The translations under genes were made by a program, and so were the position numbers. Below the pieces are notes generated by a model. The model was given only the letters and a program-made list of their open reading frames with translations, was not told where the DNA came from and made no database searches. DNA of 58,850 bases from Lentimicrobium sp. L6 (GTDB taxonomy: Bacteria > Bacteroidota > Bacteroidia > Bacteroidales > UBA12170), in assembly GCF_013166655.1 (NCBI RefSeq), contig NZ_JABKCA010000025.1, positions 1 to 58,850 on the forward strand. Reading direction: 5' to 3'. Positions 19,266-28,466 of the stretch are shown here, piece by piece (position 1 is the stretch's first letter; each line of letters begins with the position of its first letter).

Positions 19266-20330
19266 TTAAGATTTTACTCTCATGAATTTAAAGGCTTTGA
19301 ACATGTAGTTAGGTAGTGGTTTTTCGCCTCTCTTTTTTAAGTTCAAATACCAGCCTATTTTTTTGATCAGCGGTATCTTATGTGTTTCCACAAATTCAAT
19401 CAAAGTTCCTTCGGGAGCTTGTATATAAGAGAAATTTCCTGCGGCTTCACCCATATCGAATGAATCCATGGCTTTCGCGCTATCAACGGTAAAAGGAAAT
19501 CCTTTTTGCTTTACCTCCTCACGAAGTTCATCCATGCCATTAATATCGAAGCAAAGATGAATAAAGCCTGGATCACCCCAGATTCTGCCATCAAAAACAC
19601 CCTTTGGTTCTCTATCTTTTACTTCAACTAATTCTATTTGTGAAGGCCCTAAAAGGGGAGAAAAACTACCATTACGATTTTGGGGATGTGCGAGTATAAT
19701 TCGTCGGGATGAATTCTTTGAACCAGGAACCCCTTGCCAATCTTCAAATAACCCATTACCATCAAATATGACCTCAGTATAGTTTAAAATATCGCGATAT
19801 ACATTCAGGCTATCGTCTATGTTTTTGGTACCAATTACAACTCCGAAAATACCACCATTCACTTTCCCATCTTTCTGAAATAAATGTGAATCCTCTACTA
19901 TTTCCCAAAGATTATTATAGTCATCTTTTATATAGAAATGGCGAGCGCCAGTAGGTGATTTAGAAATATCAGTAATCAGTTTTATGTTTTGTTCTTTATA
20001 TTTCTGGTAGGTCTCTCCAAGGTTTGATGACTTTAGTTTACCCACACAAATCCCTAAATCGCCTAATTGAATTTCGAAAGTTTGAGGACTGGGCTTTTTG
20101 CCGGTATGCTGCCAAATTTCGAACCCCCCTCCACCTTGCATATTGAGTGCTAAGATGGCATGACGCTCGCGGGTTTTGTTTTGGGTATGAGGAAGCATAA
20201 GTTCTGCAATAGCTGCTTCTTCAAACATTTTAATATCCATTCCGAATTTTTCCCGATACCAACGGAAACCCTCTTGAACATTCAATACTCCCACTCCTAA
20301 CTGTTGAATTCCGTTGATTCTTTTTGACAT
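19266..20330 (-). CDS. two-domain VOC (glyoxalase/dioxygenase superfamily) protein
   Basis: A 354-residue cytoplasmic protein with two vicinal-oxygen-chelate modules. The first (about 6-145) begins IQQLGVGVLNVQEGFRWYREKFG; the second (about 158-320) begins GIFGVVIGTKNIDDSLNVYRDIL and contains FIHLCFDI, then GTLIEFVE. The metal ligands are not certain. The SDR gene lies 54 bp upstream in the same direction, so the two may act on the same small molecule. The substrate cannot be read from the sequence. Confidence 0.8.
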   Translation of the reverse strand: MSKRINGIQQLGVGVLNVQEGFRWYREKFGMDIKMFEEAAIAELMLPHTQNKTRERHAILALNMQGGGGFEIWQHTGKKPSPQTFEIQLGDLGICVGKLKSSNLGETYQKYKEQNIKLITDISKSPTGARHFYIKDDYNNLWEIVEDSHLFQKDGKVNGGIFGVVIGTKNIDDSLNVYRDILNYTEVIFDGNGLFEDWQGVPGSKNSSRRIILAHPQNRNGSFSPLLGPSQIELVEVKDREPKGVFDGRIWGDPGFIHLCFDINGMDELREEVKQKGFPFTVDSAKAMDSFDMGEAAGNFSYIQAPEGTLIEFVETHKIPLIKKIGWYLNLKKRGEKPLPNYMFKAFKFMRVKS

Positions 20331-20384
20331 ATAATCTATTTCTTCAAGGTGTTAATTGTCGTTTATTTGTTTAAAATTCTAAGT

Positions 20385-21179
20385 CTACATCGGTTTTATA
20401 CTTCGGGCTAGTTTAAAAGCTAGACCTGGTAAAAACCTTTTTATTTTAAGCATGTTCAGCTCTTTTCCCCCAACAGGAATCTCATATTTTTCTTTTCTAA
20501 TCCCTTTTATAATTTGTTTAGCTGCTTTTTCGGGGCTAATACCATTGGCTTGACCATCATCCATCTTCCCATGCTCTTTACCTTCTTTGTTGAGTGCAAA
20601 TTTGGAAATATTGGTTTGTATTCTTCCACCCATTATCATCGATATTCGAATGCCTTTGTCATAGTTTTCAGCCAGAATACTTTCGAAGAAGCCGTGCAAA
20701 GCATGTTTTGAAGCAGAATAGGCAGAGCGATAAGGAAAGCCAAATTTACCGACTAAACTTGATGCTACAGCCATTTGTCCTCCTCCATTTTTTATCATAT
20801 GTGGAAGTATTGCTTTTGCCAAGGTAATGACACCAAAAAAATTCACTTCCATTATTTTCCGGTCGTTTTCAATGGGTGTTTCCACGGTTAATGATCGTTG
20901 ACTTATTCCTGCGAACTGATATAAACCATGAATGACTTCTCCTTCAGAAATAATCTGTTGAGCACTTTGGAGAATTTGTTCTTGGTCAGACATGTCTAAA
21001 CTAAGCATCCGAACTTTACTGCCATTATTTTCAATTTCTTGAGCAGTTTCTTTTAATCCTTTTAGATCTCGGTCTGAAATGATGATTTTTAAACCTCTGT
21101 TAGATAGAGCAATAGCTGTTGCTTTGCCCATGCCTGAACTAGCACCCGTTATCCAGATGGTTTTATTTTTGAAATCCAT
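20385..21179 (-). CDS. short-chain dehydrogenase/reductase (SDR)
   Basis: A 264-residue classical SDR. The Rossmann motif TGASSGMG is at 11-18, the NxxG-equivalent segment reads YQFAGIS, the catalytic Ser lies in AVASSLVG, and the YxxxK motif is YSASK. The acid in SDRD after strand 2 suggests NAD(H). It is first in a probable two-gene unit with the VOC protein. Substrate unknown. Confidence 0.9.
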   Translation of the reverse strand: MDFKNKTIWITGASSGMGKATAIALSNRGLKIIISDRDLKGLKETAQEIENNGSKVRMLSLDMSDQEQILQSAQQIISEGEVIHGLYQFAGISQRSLTVETPIENDRKIMEVNFFGVITLAKAILPHMIKNGGGQMAVASSLVGKFGFPYRSAYSASKHALHGFFESILAENYDKGIRISMIMGGRIQTNISKFALNKEGKEHGKMDDGQANGISPEKAAKQIIKGIRKEKYEIPVGGKELNMLKIKRFLPGLAFKLARSIKPM

Positions 21180-21393
21180 GTTTTATCCGTTTCGTCATTG
21201 CAAGTTGAAAATACTTCGATATTAGAAACAGAAATGAATTCCTAAATTGATTTTCGTATTCCCTAGTGCCTTATTAGCTCTCGAAAATAGTCTTTTTTTT
21301 GACAGAAATGATTGAAGAAATGTCAAGATATCATAAACTAATTCACAGTGCAAAATTCATAATAAGGATGGTGGTTTTTAGTAAAATGATGAC

Positions 21394-21430
21394 AAAAAAG
21401 TAGGGATAGCTTATTAAAACCATCCCTACT
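21394..21430 (-). terminator. intrinsic terminator of the Omp28-like gene
   Basis: On the minus strand AGTAGGGAT (21430-21422) pairs perfectly with ATCCCTACT (21407-21399) and is followed by TTTTTT (to 21394). It lies 34 bp after the stop codon at 21465. Confidence 0.85.
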
Positions 21431-21464
21431 ATGCTAAATCAATTTATTAACTCTATCCTTATAA

Positions 21465-23687
21465 TTATCTTTTAATCAATTTTTCTGTATACTCTTTATT
21501 ATCAGTTGCTATTTTAATAAAATAGACTCCATCAGTTAGCTCATTAATCTTCAATGGAGTGGTCATGGTATTGCAATCACTTTTCCTTATCATTAATTGA
21601 CCAGTATTATTATAAACCTTTATAGAATTGATGGCTTCATCTGATTTTATGGAAACTACATCGGTTGCTGGGTTTGGAAGAAGAAGGATGGAATTAGATT
21701 CTACATCGTTAATGCCAGTGATTAAACTACAATCTATAGAAGTTCCATTATAAATCTTCTTAGTTAAGTTATCTTGCACAAAGGCTATAATAGTACAGTG
21801 TTCAAAGTCTAAGATATCATCTAAAGTTAAATAGAATTCATATTCATTTTCGCCAACAGCAGTAAAGTCGAGTTCCGTACCATTTTCATCCGGGAACATG
21901 GTTCTTTCTACAAAGTTTAACTCTGGGTTTCCTTGCCATTCTTCGGGAATGTGGTTTTCTACTAATACCAAATGTAAACGCATATGATCAGAGTTTACCG
22001 GCCCAAAGTTTTTAATGTTTGCACTTCCATTTACGGTGTTTGCCATCATATCAACTTGAAGATTGTTTAGGCTGATTTCCACGGGTGTTTCTTGACTTGA
22101 ATAAGAGTTAATGATGTTAAGTATTTCGGTCTCGCCGACAACACCAACTGTAGCTTCTTGTCCCATATAGGTAAGGGTAGGATAAGCCACTACTCCATAA
22201 TATCCATTTCTAGCACTAGCATATTCATTTTCATAAGGGTCGCTGGCATGATAAGCAATGATATTGACTGGAGCACCACTTTCATATATTTCATCAATGG
22301 TTGGTGATAAGGAACCACAAGGTCCACACCATGTTCCTGTAGATTCCTCAATAATTACTTTGTCAACGGAGACATTATTAAGCTCATATAGGCTAATGTT
22401 TTGCTCATGAGAGCCTTCTGTGATTTCCAAATCGCCAAAACCTTCGTAATATCCAGTATAGTTAGCTGTATATTCATAGGTGCCACTTGCTATGTTTTCA
22501 AAGTTCACCATTCCACTTGCATTGGTAGAGGCTTCTTGTCCCGCAAATTCTACCATCACATTTTCCATAGGTGTATTGTCAGTCATTTTTACCACTGTAA
22601 AACTGGCAGAATTACTAGCAGTGCTGAGCTCAAAGTTGATTTCTAATTCATCTCCATCATTTATCACAATATCATTTTCAACTGCAACAGCAAAAGAAGA
22701 ACTGGTAGCTGTAATTTTATATGTTCCAGGTAAAACCATTCCATAAGAATATAAGCCATCAGTTTCAGTGAACTTGATAATGTAAGAACCATCACTACCA
22801 TCCGTTGCTTCTAATTTCATTTCTACATCGGACACAGGATTTCCATTTGAGGCATCACTTACTAAGCCAGAAATGCTACCATGTGAAGGTAAAGACCATG
22901 GAAAAGACATCACCGTTACTTCATCGTTATAAGTAAATTGTTCTAGCTCTATGGCAGCACCTGTTTCTAAATCATAAGTAAATAAACCACCATAAATACC
23001 CGGGCTCACCCAAAAAGCAGCATGATACATCATATCATTGGTTTTATCATAAGTACAACCTTGAAGATAATCGAAATTATATCCAGATTCTCCAATAGCA
23101 GTGGCTGTTCCTGTTATAGGGTCGATGGAATATAGTTTATCATCATTGGTATCTATTCCCCAAAGGTTTCCTCTAAAATCGGCTCCTATACCTACCATAT
23201 TTCCTGAATTACCCATAGGCCCAATAAGCTCTAAAGTGTAAGTGTCCATATCTACGGTATAAAGTTCACCCCCAGAACAAACATAATGTGTTTCATAGGC
23301 AGGAGAATAAGTGAAACCCGATGCAGTGATTGACCAAGTAGTTAATAAAGTATGCTCTGATGTTAATGTATCAATCTGGTAAAATCCACCAGAGTATTCT
23401 GTTGCATACCAATTTCCATCTTGTGCAAAATCACCACCTAAGAAATACAAGTCACTGGGTTTTGGGCCAATGTTTTCAAAACCTATAGGGTCTACATTCA
23501 TTTTTGCCCAACCGGTAGTTCCACCACCTCCTCCTCCAGTAACCATACAATAGGCATGATCGCCATTGGCTAAAACAAGTTTTTCATTATTGATAGGATT
23601 TAGGTCTGTTCCCTGAAAAACCTTTTGAGCATTGAGCTGTGTCATTGCTGCAATAAATAAAATAAAAAGTAAACTAAGCTTTCTCAT
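21465..23687 (-). CDS. T9SS surface protein with propeller, carboxypeptidase-regulatory-like and Omp28/thioredoxin-like domains
   Basis: A 740-residue exported protein. Signal peptide MRKLSLLFILFIAAMTQLNAQ. Residues about 45-270 are propeller-like (YSIDPITGTATAIG). A carboxypeptidase-regulatory-like sandwich follows (about 272-355, GSISGLVSDASNGNPVSDVEM) and a second one (about 360-430). Residues about 440-645 form an Omp28-like thioredoxin fold with the CxxC motif TGTWCGPC. The T9SS sorting domain (LLPNPATDVVSIK...GVYFIKIAT) ends the protein. A redox-active or thiol-binding CxxC is thus displayed on the cell surface. A 46-codon ORF overlaps its start (23674-23814), and a terminator follows at 21394-21430. 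Confidence 0.87.
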   Translation of the reverse strand: MRKLSLLFILFIAAMTQLNAQKVFQGTDLNPINNEKLVLANGDHAYCMVTGGGGGGTTGWAKMNVDPIGFENIGPKPSDLYFLGGDFAQDGNWYATEYSGGFYQIDTLTSEHTLLTTWSITASGFTYSPAYETHYVCSGGELYTVDMDTYTLELIGPMGNSGNMVGIGADFRGNLWGIDTNDDKLYSIDPITGTATAIGESGYNFDYLQGCTYDKTNDMMYHAAFWVSPGIYGGLFTYDLETGAAIELEQFTYNDEVTVMSFPWSLPSHGSISGLVSDASNGNPVSDVEMKLEATDGSDGSYIIKFTETDGLYSYGMVLPGTYKITATSSSFAVAVENDIVINDGDELEINFELSTASNSASFTVVKMTDNTPMENVMVEFAGQEASTNASGMVNFENIASGTYEYTANYTGYYEGFGDLEITEGSHEQNISLYELNNVSVDKVIIEESTGTWCGPCGSLSPTIDEIYESGAPVNIIAYHASDPYENEYASARNGYYGVVAYPTLTYMGQEATVGVVGETEILNIINSYSSQETPVEISLNNLQVDMMANTVNGSANIKNFGPVNSDHMRLHLVLVENHIPEEWQGNPELNFVERTMFPDENGTELDFTAVGENEYEFYLTLDDILDFEHCTIIAFVQDNLTKKIYNGTSIDCSLITGINDVESNSILLLPNPATDVVSIKSDEAINSIKVYNNTGQLMIRKSDCNTMTTPLKINELTDGVYFIKIATDNKEYTEKLIKR

Positions 23688-23814
23688 GTTTTTGTTTTTT
23701 TGAAATTATTTCTTTTTGTTTTTTGTCTAGTGTATCCATAAGCTTTTTCAAGGCTTTGTTTTGGTCCTCAAGTTTGCTTATTGTTTCTTCTTCGTATTCT
23801 TTATCTTTTTTCAT
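23674..23814 (-). CDS. 46-residue charged coiled-coil ORF overlapping the next gene's start
   Basis: ATG at 23814 to TAG at 23676-23674 encodes MKKDKEYEEETISKLEDQNK... with about half Lys/Glu/Asp and heptad-like Leu/Ile spacing (ISKLEDQNKALKKLMDTLDK), so one helix or coiled coil without signal or membrane segment. It ends 14 bp inside the Omp28-like gene (ATG at 23687) in another frame, so ribosomes finishing it could re-initiate there. A -7 element TAGTTTTG lies 59 bp upstream. It may be a real small protein or a leader ORF; it is A-rich, so chance is not excluded. Confidence 0.45.
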   Translation of the reverse strand: MKKDKEYEEETISKLEDQNKALKKLMDTLDKKQKEIISKKQKHEKA

Positions 23815-23872
23815 TTTGAAAAAATCGTTAATGCTTAAAATGCGCTTAAATCCTATTGAAATTAATTAGGGA

Positions 23873-23880
23873 CAAAACTA
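23873..23880 (-). promoter_or_regulatory. -7 promoter element (TAGTTTTG)
   Basis: The minus-strand sequence TAGTTTTG matches TAnnTTTG and would start transcription near 23867, about 50 nt before the small coiled-coil ORF and 180 nt before the Omp28-like gene. No TTG at the -33 position is evident. Confidence 0.4.
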
Positions 23881-24004
23881 TAAGAGCTGGAAGAATTTGA
23901 AGAATTTTATTGGGCTATAAAAACAATACAAAAGAAATTTAGGGGTGCATTTCTAGTGCACAACTATTGCTAAGGTGTAGGATATCAATGAGATAGTTTC
24001 GGGC

Positions 24005-25747
24005 TTAAATTTCGTTTAAAAAAGAAGAAAGGCTCTGCTGACTATTGGTAATATCGAATTTCTTTCTCAAACGAGTACGAGCAACATTTAAAGCTCTGGT
24101 ACTTTGGCCAGTGATAGAAGAAATATCTTTAGAGCTCATGTCTAAATATAAAAAGGCGCACAAGCGTTTTTCGTTGGTGGTTAGTTCTGGAAATGACACA
24201 CTCAACTTGCTAAAGAATTCCTGATGAACACTTTCGAATCTTACTTCAAATTCTTTCCAAAGTTGATCGTTTTGTTTGAAGCTTAAATCACTGATGATTT
24301 CTTTAATATCCCCTTGGTTTTCCTTTTTCATTTTAGGTTGAAGGGAGTGTAGTTTCTGAACAATTTCTTTCTCCAGCTCATTTCTTTGTATCAGAGCCAT
24401 TATTCTTGTGGTGAGTTCCTTGTTTCTGGTTTCTAATCTTTCAGTGAGTAGATTATTTTGAAGTTTGAAATTCATATTTCTAGTCCTAGATTGAGAATAG
24501 AGGAGGCCAATGATGATAATGATGGCTATCAGAATAATAATGATGATTAGGGTTCTTGTGAAGTTTTGCTGCCTTTTTAACTTTTGTTCCTCTATTACCT
24601 TATCCATATCACTGGAAAGTTTAATGGCATCTATCTTCTTTTTATAGTCTAGATTAAAAATGGAATCTGATAATTGAGCATATTTTTTTTGATAGAGGTA
24701 TGCGTTTTCAAAATCCTTCTCTTTAAAACTAATCGAACTCATGAGATTAAGGGTCTGCGTATATTGTGCTTGAAACCCTTTTTGTTTTGTCACGGTTTCT
24801 ACTTGTTCTAATAGTATTTTAGCCTTTGTTAAAGAATCTTTGTAAAAGAGCATATGAGCATATGTCTGACAGGAATTAATATAGATTCTATCGGAGATTG
24901 GTTTGGAGATTGAAATGGCTTTTTTGATAGTTTGTACGGCTCTATCATAGTCATTGCTTGATGTATATACTTGAGCCAAATTGTTTAAAATTTCAGCTCG
25001 CATGTCATTTTGCTTGGTTTTATCTATAAATACTAAGGCGTTTTCTATGTATTGAACGGCTTTTTTACTAAGCATCTGAGTGGAATCTAAACCCAATTCC
25101 TTATTTTCAGCTTGAGCTGCATAAACCACACCCATATTGGTTAGTGATTTAGCTATGGTAGAATTACGCGATTGAAATTGAGCCAATTCTAAACATTTAT
25201 TATAATATTCGTAGGCCATTTCATAGTCTTGCCAATTGAAATAAATATTGCCTTGCATATTTAGAATATTCAATTGGCTAGTGGTATCTTTCAAAACCAA
25301 ATAATAGTTCAATGAAGTCTCGAAATTTTCAAAAGATTTGTGAAAAGAGGAGAGGTGATAATAATTGGTTCCAAAAAGCATGTAAATCTGAGCTTGTGAT
25401 GTTTTGTCTTTTAGCTCTTTAGCTAAATTCAAGGATAGATTACCTGTTTGTAATGCATCTTTAAAAAGCTCTTGTTTGTTCTGTAGTTCGAAAAGTCTGA
25501 TGAGACATTGCAGTTCAATCTCTTTGTCGTTTAATGTTCTGGCTATTTCCAGCGCTTGCTCACAATCTTTAATATCTGAATCTGTGACTTGTAGAGCTAT
25601 CTTTTGATCAAGTTGAGCCAAGTTGATAATTTCTTTTTGAAACCCTGATTTTGCTGATGAATCTAGGGAAGGGTCGGATGGTGTACAAGCTGAAAAAAGC
25701 AAGACCACTAATAAAAGATAATAAACTGTGATGGACCCCAAACGCAT
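24005..25747 (-). CDS. TPR lipoprotein sensor with C-terminal helix-turn-helix
   Basis: A 580-residue protein. The lipobox LFSAC puts the lipidated Cys at 21. TPR-like repeats fill about 40-385 (YEYYNKCLELAQ, ALVFIDKTKQNDMRAEILNNLAQVY). A membrane helix at about 400-422 (LIIIIILIAIIIIIGLLY) is followed by a coiled coil and a LuxR-like HTH (about 515-580: LTTNEKRLCAFLYLDMSSKDISSITGQSTRALNVARTRL, shown here in parts). This is the membrane-tethered TPR-HTH layout common in Bacteroidota, in which periplasmic binding would be passed to a cytoplasmic DNA-binding domain. Targets are unknown. Confidence 0.85.
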   Translation of the reverse strand: MRLGSITVYYLLLVVLLFSACTPSDPSLDSSAKSGFQKEIINLAQLDQKIALQVTDSDIKDCEQALEIARTLNDKEIELQCLIRLFELQNKQELFKDALQTGNLSLNLAKELKDKTSQAQIYMLFGTNYYHLSSFHKSFENFETSLNYYLVLKDTTSQLNILNMQGNIYFNWQDYEMAYEYYNKCLELAQFQSRNSTIAKSLTNMGVVYAAQAENKELGLDSTQMLSKKAVQYIENALVFIDKTKQNDMRAEILNNLAQVYTSSNDYDRAVQTIKKAISISKPISDRIYINSCQTYAHMLFYKDSLTKAKILLEQVETVTKQKGFQAQYTQTLNLMSSISFKEKDFENAYLYQKKYAQLSDSIFNLDYKKKIDAIKLSSDMDKVIEEQKLKRQQNFTRTLIIIIILIAIIIIIGLLYSQSRTRNMNFKLQNNLLTERLETRNKELTTRIMALIQRNELEKEIVQKLHSLQPKMKKENQGDIKEIISDLSFKQNDQLWKEFEVRFESVHQEFFSKLSVSFPELTTNEKRLCAFLYLDMSSKDISSITGQSTRALNVARTRLRKKFDITNSQQSLSSFLNEI

Positions 25748-25842
25748 GATTCTAATTTATTTTTTGGTAAAAGTAAAGAATTATCGTTTCATTAGAGAAT
25801 GCAAAAATGAATTATTTAGGATGATTAGAAACGGATAAGGGA

Positions 25843-27177
25843 CTATATTTCTTTTTTCTTCCAACGACCAGAGACTAAATAGACATAAGAAAATAGACCC
25901 AAAAAAGTCATATAGACATATTCACTAGTCCAAGCAATATGAACAGGAAACTGTTTGATTTGTGTGGCCCAATACACATAGCTGATATAAATGGCTAAGG
26001 TGATGATTTCGATAAGCAATCCAGTTTTGGTATTGGCAGTTCCACTCACCCCACTAAAAGCTATAAAACCAATAGCAAATAATACTACAGCACCCGATAT
26101 GGTATAAATCGAAGGAATGGTTTGTTGAATAAGCTCCTCCGAATTGGTGTAAATGCTCACCATGGTTTCTGGTAATAAAAGCATGGAGGCAATAATAGGA
26201 ATGGCAATAAGGACTCCAATAAAGACTAATTTGTTTACGATTTTTAATACATCTTCTTTATGTCCTGCTCCTATGGCATTGCTCACTAAAGTGTTGGCAG
26301 CAGTACTCAAAGCCATCACGGGAATCATCAAAACTGTATATACGCTCCTAACTATATTAGAAATGGCCAATGACCTTTCTCCCATTTGCTCAATAAAGGC
26401 AAAGAAGGTGAACCATGTGAGGATAGAAATAAAATATTGAGCCATAACATATATGGAAAGCTCTAGTGTTTTGCCTATCAATTTAAAATCGATTTTTGAA
26501 AACTGAAAGATGGGATATTGATTTCTATCAAGCTTCATTAAAGTATAAATAATGAAGAAAATGAGGGCTGATAATTCCGCAAATACGCTGGCCATAGCTG
26601 CACCCCCAATTCCCATGGCTGGCATTCCAAAATGACCAAAAATGAAGATATAATCTAAAATCACATTGGTGATGGCCATGACTATGGCGGAATATCCCAA
26701 AGCTTTAGTTTGAGTGATTCCTACTAAAAGTGCTCTGAATCCTAAGTTTCCAAAGGCAAATAAAACACCAAAAACACGAGTTTGAAGGTAGATTTCGCTA
26801 GCACCCAAAATGTTTTTTGAGGAGACTATCAAAGCTAGCATGGGAGTCCCAAAGAAATAGATGATGGAGAAAACTACTAAGGCGAGTCCGGCGAGAAAGT
26901 AATTAGATTGGTCGAAGATTTTTCCAACTTGCTTATAATCCCTTTCGCCATTTCGGCGGGCAATCATAATTTGAGTTCCGGTACTAAAACCATAACCCAG
27001 CATAAAAATGGCAATATAAAAAATCCCAGCCAAGGCGCTTGCGCCCAATTCTACTTCTCCCACACGACCCAAAAAAGCAGTGTCTGTTACATTAATTACA
27101 TTCTGAGCAATTAAGGTGAGAACAATAGGATAGCTGATTTGCCAAATCTTTTTATAAGAAGGTACGCCGGATTTCAT
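25843..27177 (-). CDS. MATE family multidrug/metabolite exporter
   Basis: A 444-residue inner-membrane protein with about 12 membrane helices and two related halves. The opening IWQISYPIVLTLIAQNVINVTDTAFLGRVGEVELGASA is typical of MATE (the ISxP and DTxFLGRxG pattern). It should export an organic cation or metabolite in exchange for Na+ or H+. The -7 element TATATTTG ends only 5 bp before the ATG, so transcripts may be nearly leaderless. Confidence 0.92.
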   Translation of the reverse strand: MKSGVPSYKKIWQISYPIVLTLIAQNVINVTDTAFLGRVGEVELGASALAGIFYIAIFMLGYGFSTGTQIMIARRNGERDYKQVGKIFDQSNYFLAGLALVVFSIIYFFGTPMLALIVSSKNILGASEIYLQTRVFGVLFAFGNLGFRALLVGITQTKALGYSAIVMAITNVILDYIFIFGHFGMPAMGIGGAAMASVFAELSALIFFIIYTLMKLDRNQYPIFQFSKIDFKLIGKTLELSIYVMAQYFISILTWFTFFAFIEQMGERSLAISNIVRSVYTVLMIPVMALSTAANTLVSNAIGAGHKEDVLKIVNKLVFIGVLIAIPIIASMLLLPETMVSIYTNSEELIQQTIPSIYTISGAVVLFAIGFIAFSGVSGTANTKTGLLIEIITLAIYISYVYWATQIKQFPVHIAWTSEYVYMTFLGLFSYVYLVSGRWKKKEI

Positions 27178-27181
27178 GGGG

Positions 27182-27189
27182 CAAATATA
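27182..27189 (-). promoter_or_regulatory. -7 promoter element (TATATTTG) abutting the MATE start codon
   Basis: TATATTTG on the minus strand ends 5 bp before the ATG (27177). Transcription would be expected to begin at or next to the start codon. A TTTG occurs 26 bp further upstream, longer than the usual spacing. Confidence 0.35.
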
Positions 27190-27231
27190 CAGGATAAAGA
27201 ATTGTTAAGTTTAAACAAATACACTTAGATT

Positions 27232-28434
27232 TTAAAGGTCTAAATATTTCTTAGTCATCAGCGATTTTTCTGATTTGAGCTCTATGAATTGCAGGATATA
27301 AACTCCAGAATTTATTTGGGAAGGAAGACTAAATTGACTCATTCCCGAATTTAGATGTTTTGAAAAAACCTCTTTACCCAAAACATCGAACACTTTAAAT
27401 TCCAATGGCTTCTCCAAGCTCGAAAAACGAATAAGATTTTTCTCTATTTGGAAGTCGAATTCTAATCTATTGGCCTCAGCAATAGCGTTAGCCTCCTCTA
27501 AAATGGCTACATCCATAATAACTGGAAGGTGATCGGACATATAGTATAATGCATTAATGATGCTATCTGGTGCAGTTGAATTACTGGGAACTCTAATGGA
27601 TTGATTAAATCTTTGACCATCTTGTCCAAAGGCATGATAACTGTCACTGACGTATCTAACTCTTTCGGCACCACTCAAGATATCTGTACTCACAAATATC
27701 ATATCAAACCTATCGTCCATTCCGCCTGTTGCTCCTCCACCAAATTGGCTAGAACGTGTGCTTTGAGTATGAATGTTGGCATAGGAAGAATTATTATGCC
27801 AGTTGGCAGGAGAGAATATGGGGTCGTAGAGCGTAATGTCCTGACCAGTAGTAATTTCTGTATAGGCTTTTTCACTACTTTTATAGATGTTTAAATCTCC
27901 TCCAAAAATCACATTACTGACTTTATGTTTAGTATTCAAATGAGTTTTAAAAGCCATGGCTTCGGCATAACGTAGGTTTTCTTCTTCACTACCATCACTG
28001 GCTTTTAAATGTGCTGAATACAGAGATAAGAAAACTGTATCGTTAATGATTGGTAAAGTATAAACAACATATTCATTGATCAATCTCAATTCTGTTTCTA
28101 TCTCAAATTGGCTGTATAGAGCTAGTTTGTTGGCATTATAGAACAGCATATTGTCTGAGTCTGGGCCATCAGTAAATTCAGCTCTTTGGAAAGTTTCAGA
28201 AACACCTATATTTAAAGAGTTATTCAAAATCAATTCAGCGCCCTCCTCTGAGCTTAATTCGTTAACTACTAATAAATCGGGCATAATATATTGCACCGTT
28301 TTTCTCAAGGTATCCGCTCTTCCAGGAGTTGTTCCAGGAAAATTGAGGAGGTTATAATACATGATTTTTAAAGTGTCCTGGCTCATAGCGGTCAATGACA
28401 GCAAGCTGATTAAAGCAATGAAGAAAATACGCAT
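27232..28434 (-). CDS. secreted endonuclease/exonuclease/phosphatase-family protein with T9SS-type tail
   Basis: About 400 residues when started at the ATG at 28434, which gives a clean signal peptide (MRIFFIALISLLSLTAMSQ); an upstream in-frame start would add nine residues that spoil it. The EEP fold (about 22-315) shows the strand MYYNLLNF, E in VNELSSEEGA, D and N in GGDLNIY, and the catalytic His in SDHLP. It should cleave phosphodiesters of nucleic acid or another phosphate ester outside the cell. The last 75 residues (FKVFDVLGKEVFSK...GVYILQFIELKS) form a T9SS-type sorting domain. Confidence 0.85.
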   Translation of the reverse strand: MRIFFIALISLLSLTAMSQDTLKIMYYNLLNFPGTTPGRADTLRKTVQYIMPDLLVVNELSSEEGAELILNNSLNIGVSETFQRAEFTDGPDSDNMLFYNANKLALYSQFEIETELRLINEYVVYTLPIINDTVFLSLYSAHLKASDGSEEENLRYAEAMAFKTHLNTKHKVSNVIFGGDLNIYKSSEKAYTEITTGQDITLYDPIFSPANWHNNSSYANIHTQSTRSSQFGGGATGGMDDRFDMIFVSTDILSGAERVRYVSDSYHAFGQDGQRFNQSIRVPSNSTAPDSIINALYYMSDHLPVIMDVAILEEANAIAEANRLEFDFQIEKNLIRFSSLEKPLEFKVFDVLGKEVFSKHLNSGMSQFSLPSQINSGVYILQFIELKSEKSLMTKKYLDL

Positions 28435-28458
28435 AATGTTGGTTAATCTGGTTTGAGG

Positions 28459-28466
28459 CAAATGTA
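28459..28466 (-). promoter_or_regulatory. -7 promoter element (TACATTTG)
   Basis: Minus-strand TACATTTG matches TAnnTTTG. Transcription would start near 28453, about 19 nt before the ATG at 28434, which also supports that start over the one further upstream. Confidence 0.45.

Noticed and set aside
23946-23965. GTGCA...TGCAC inverted repeat after the TPR-HTH gene as terminator
   Set aside because: Only 5 bp of stem and no T-run on the minus strand.
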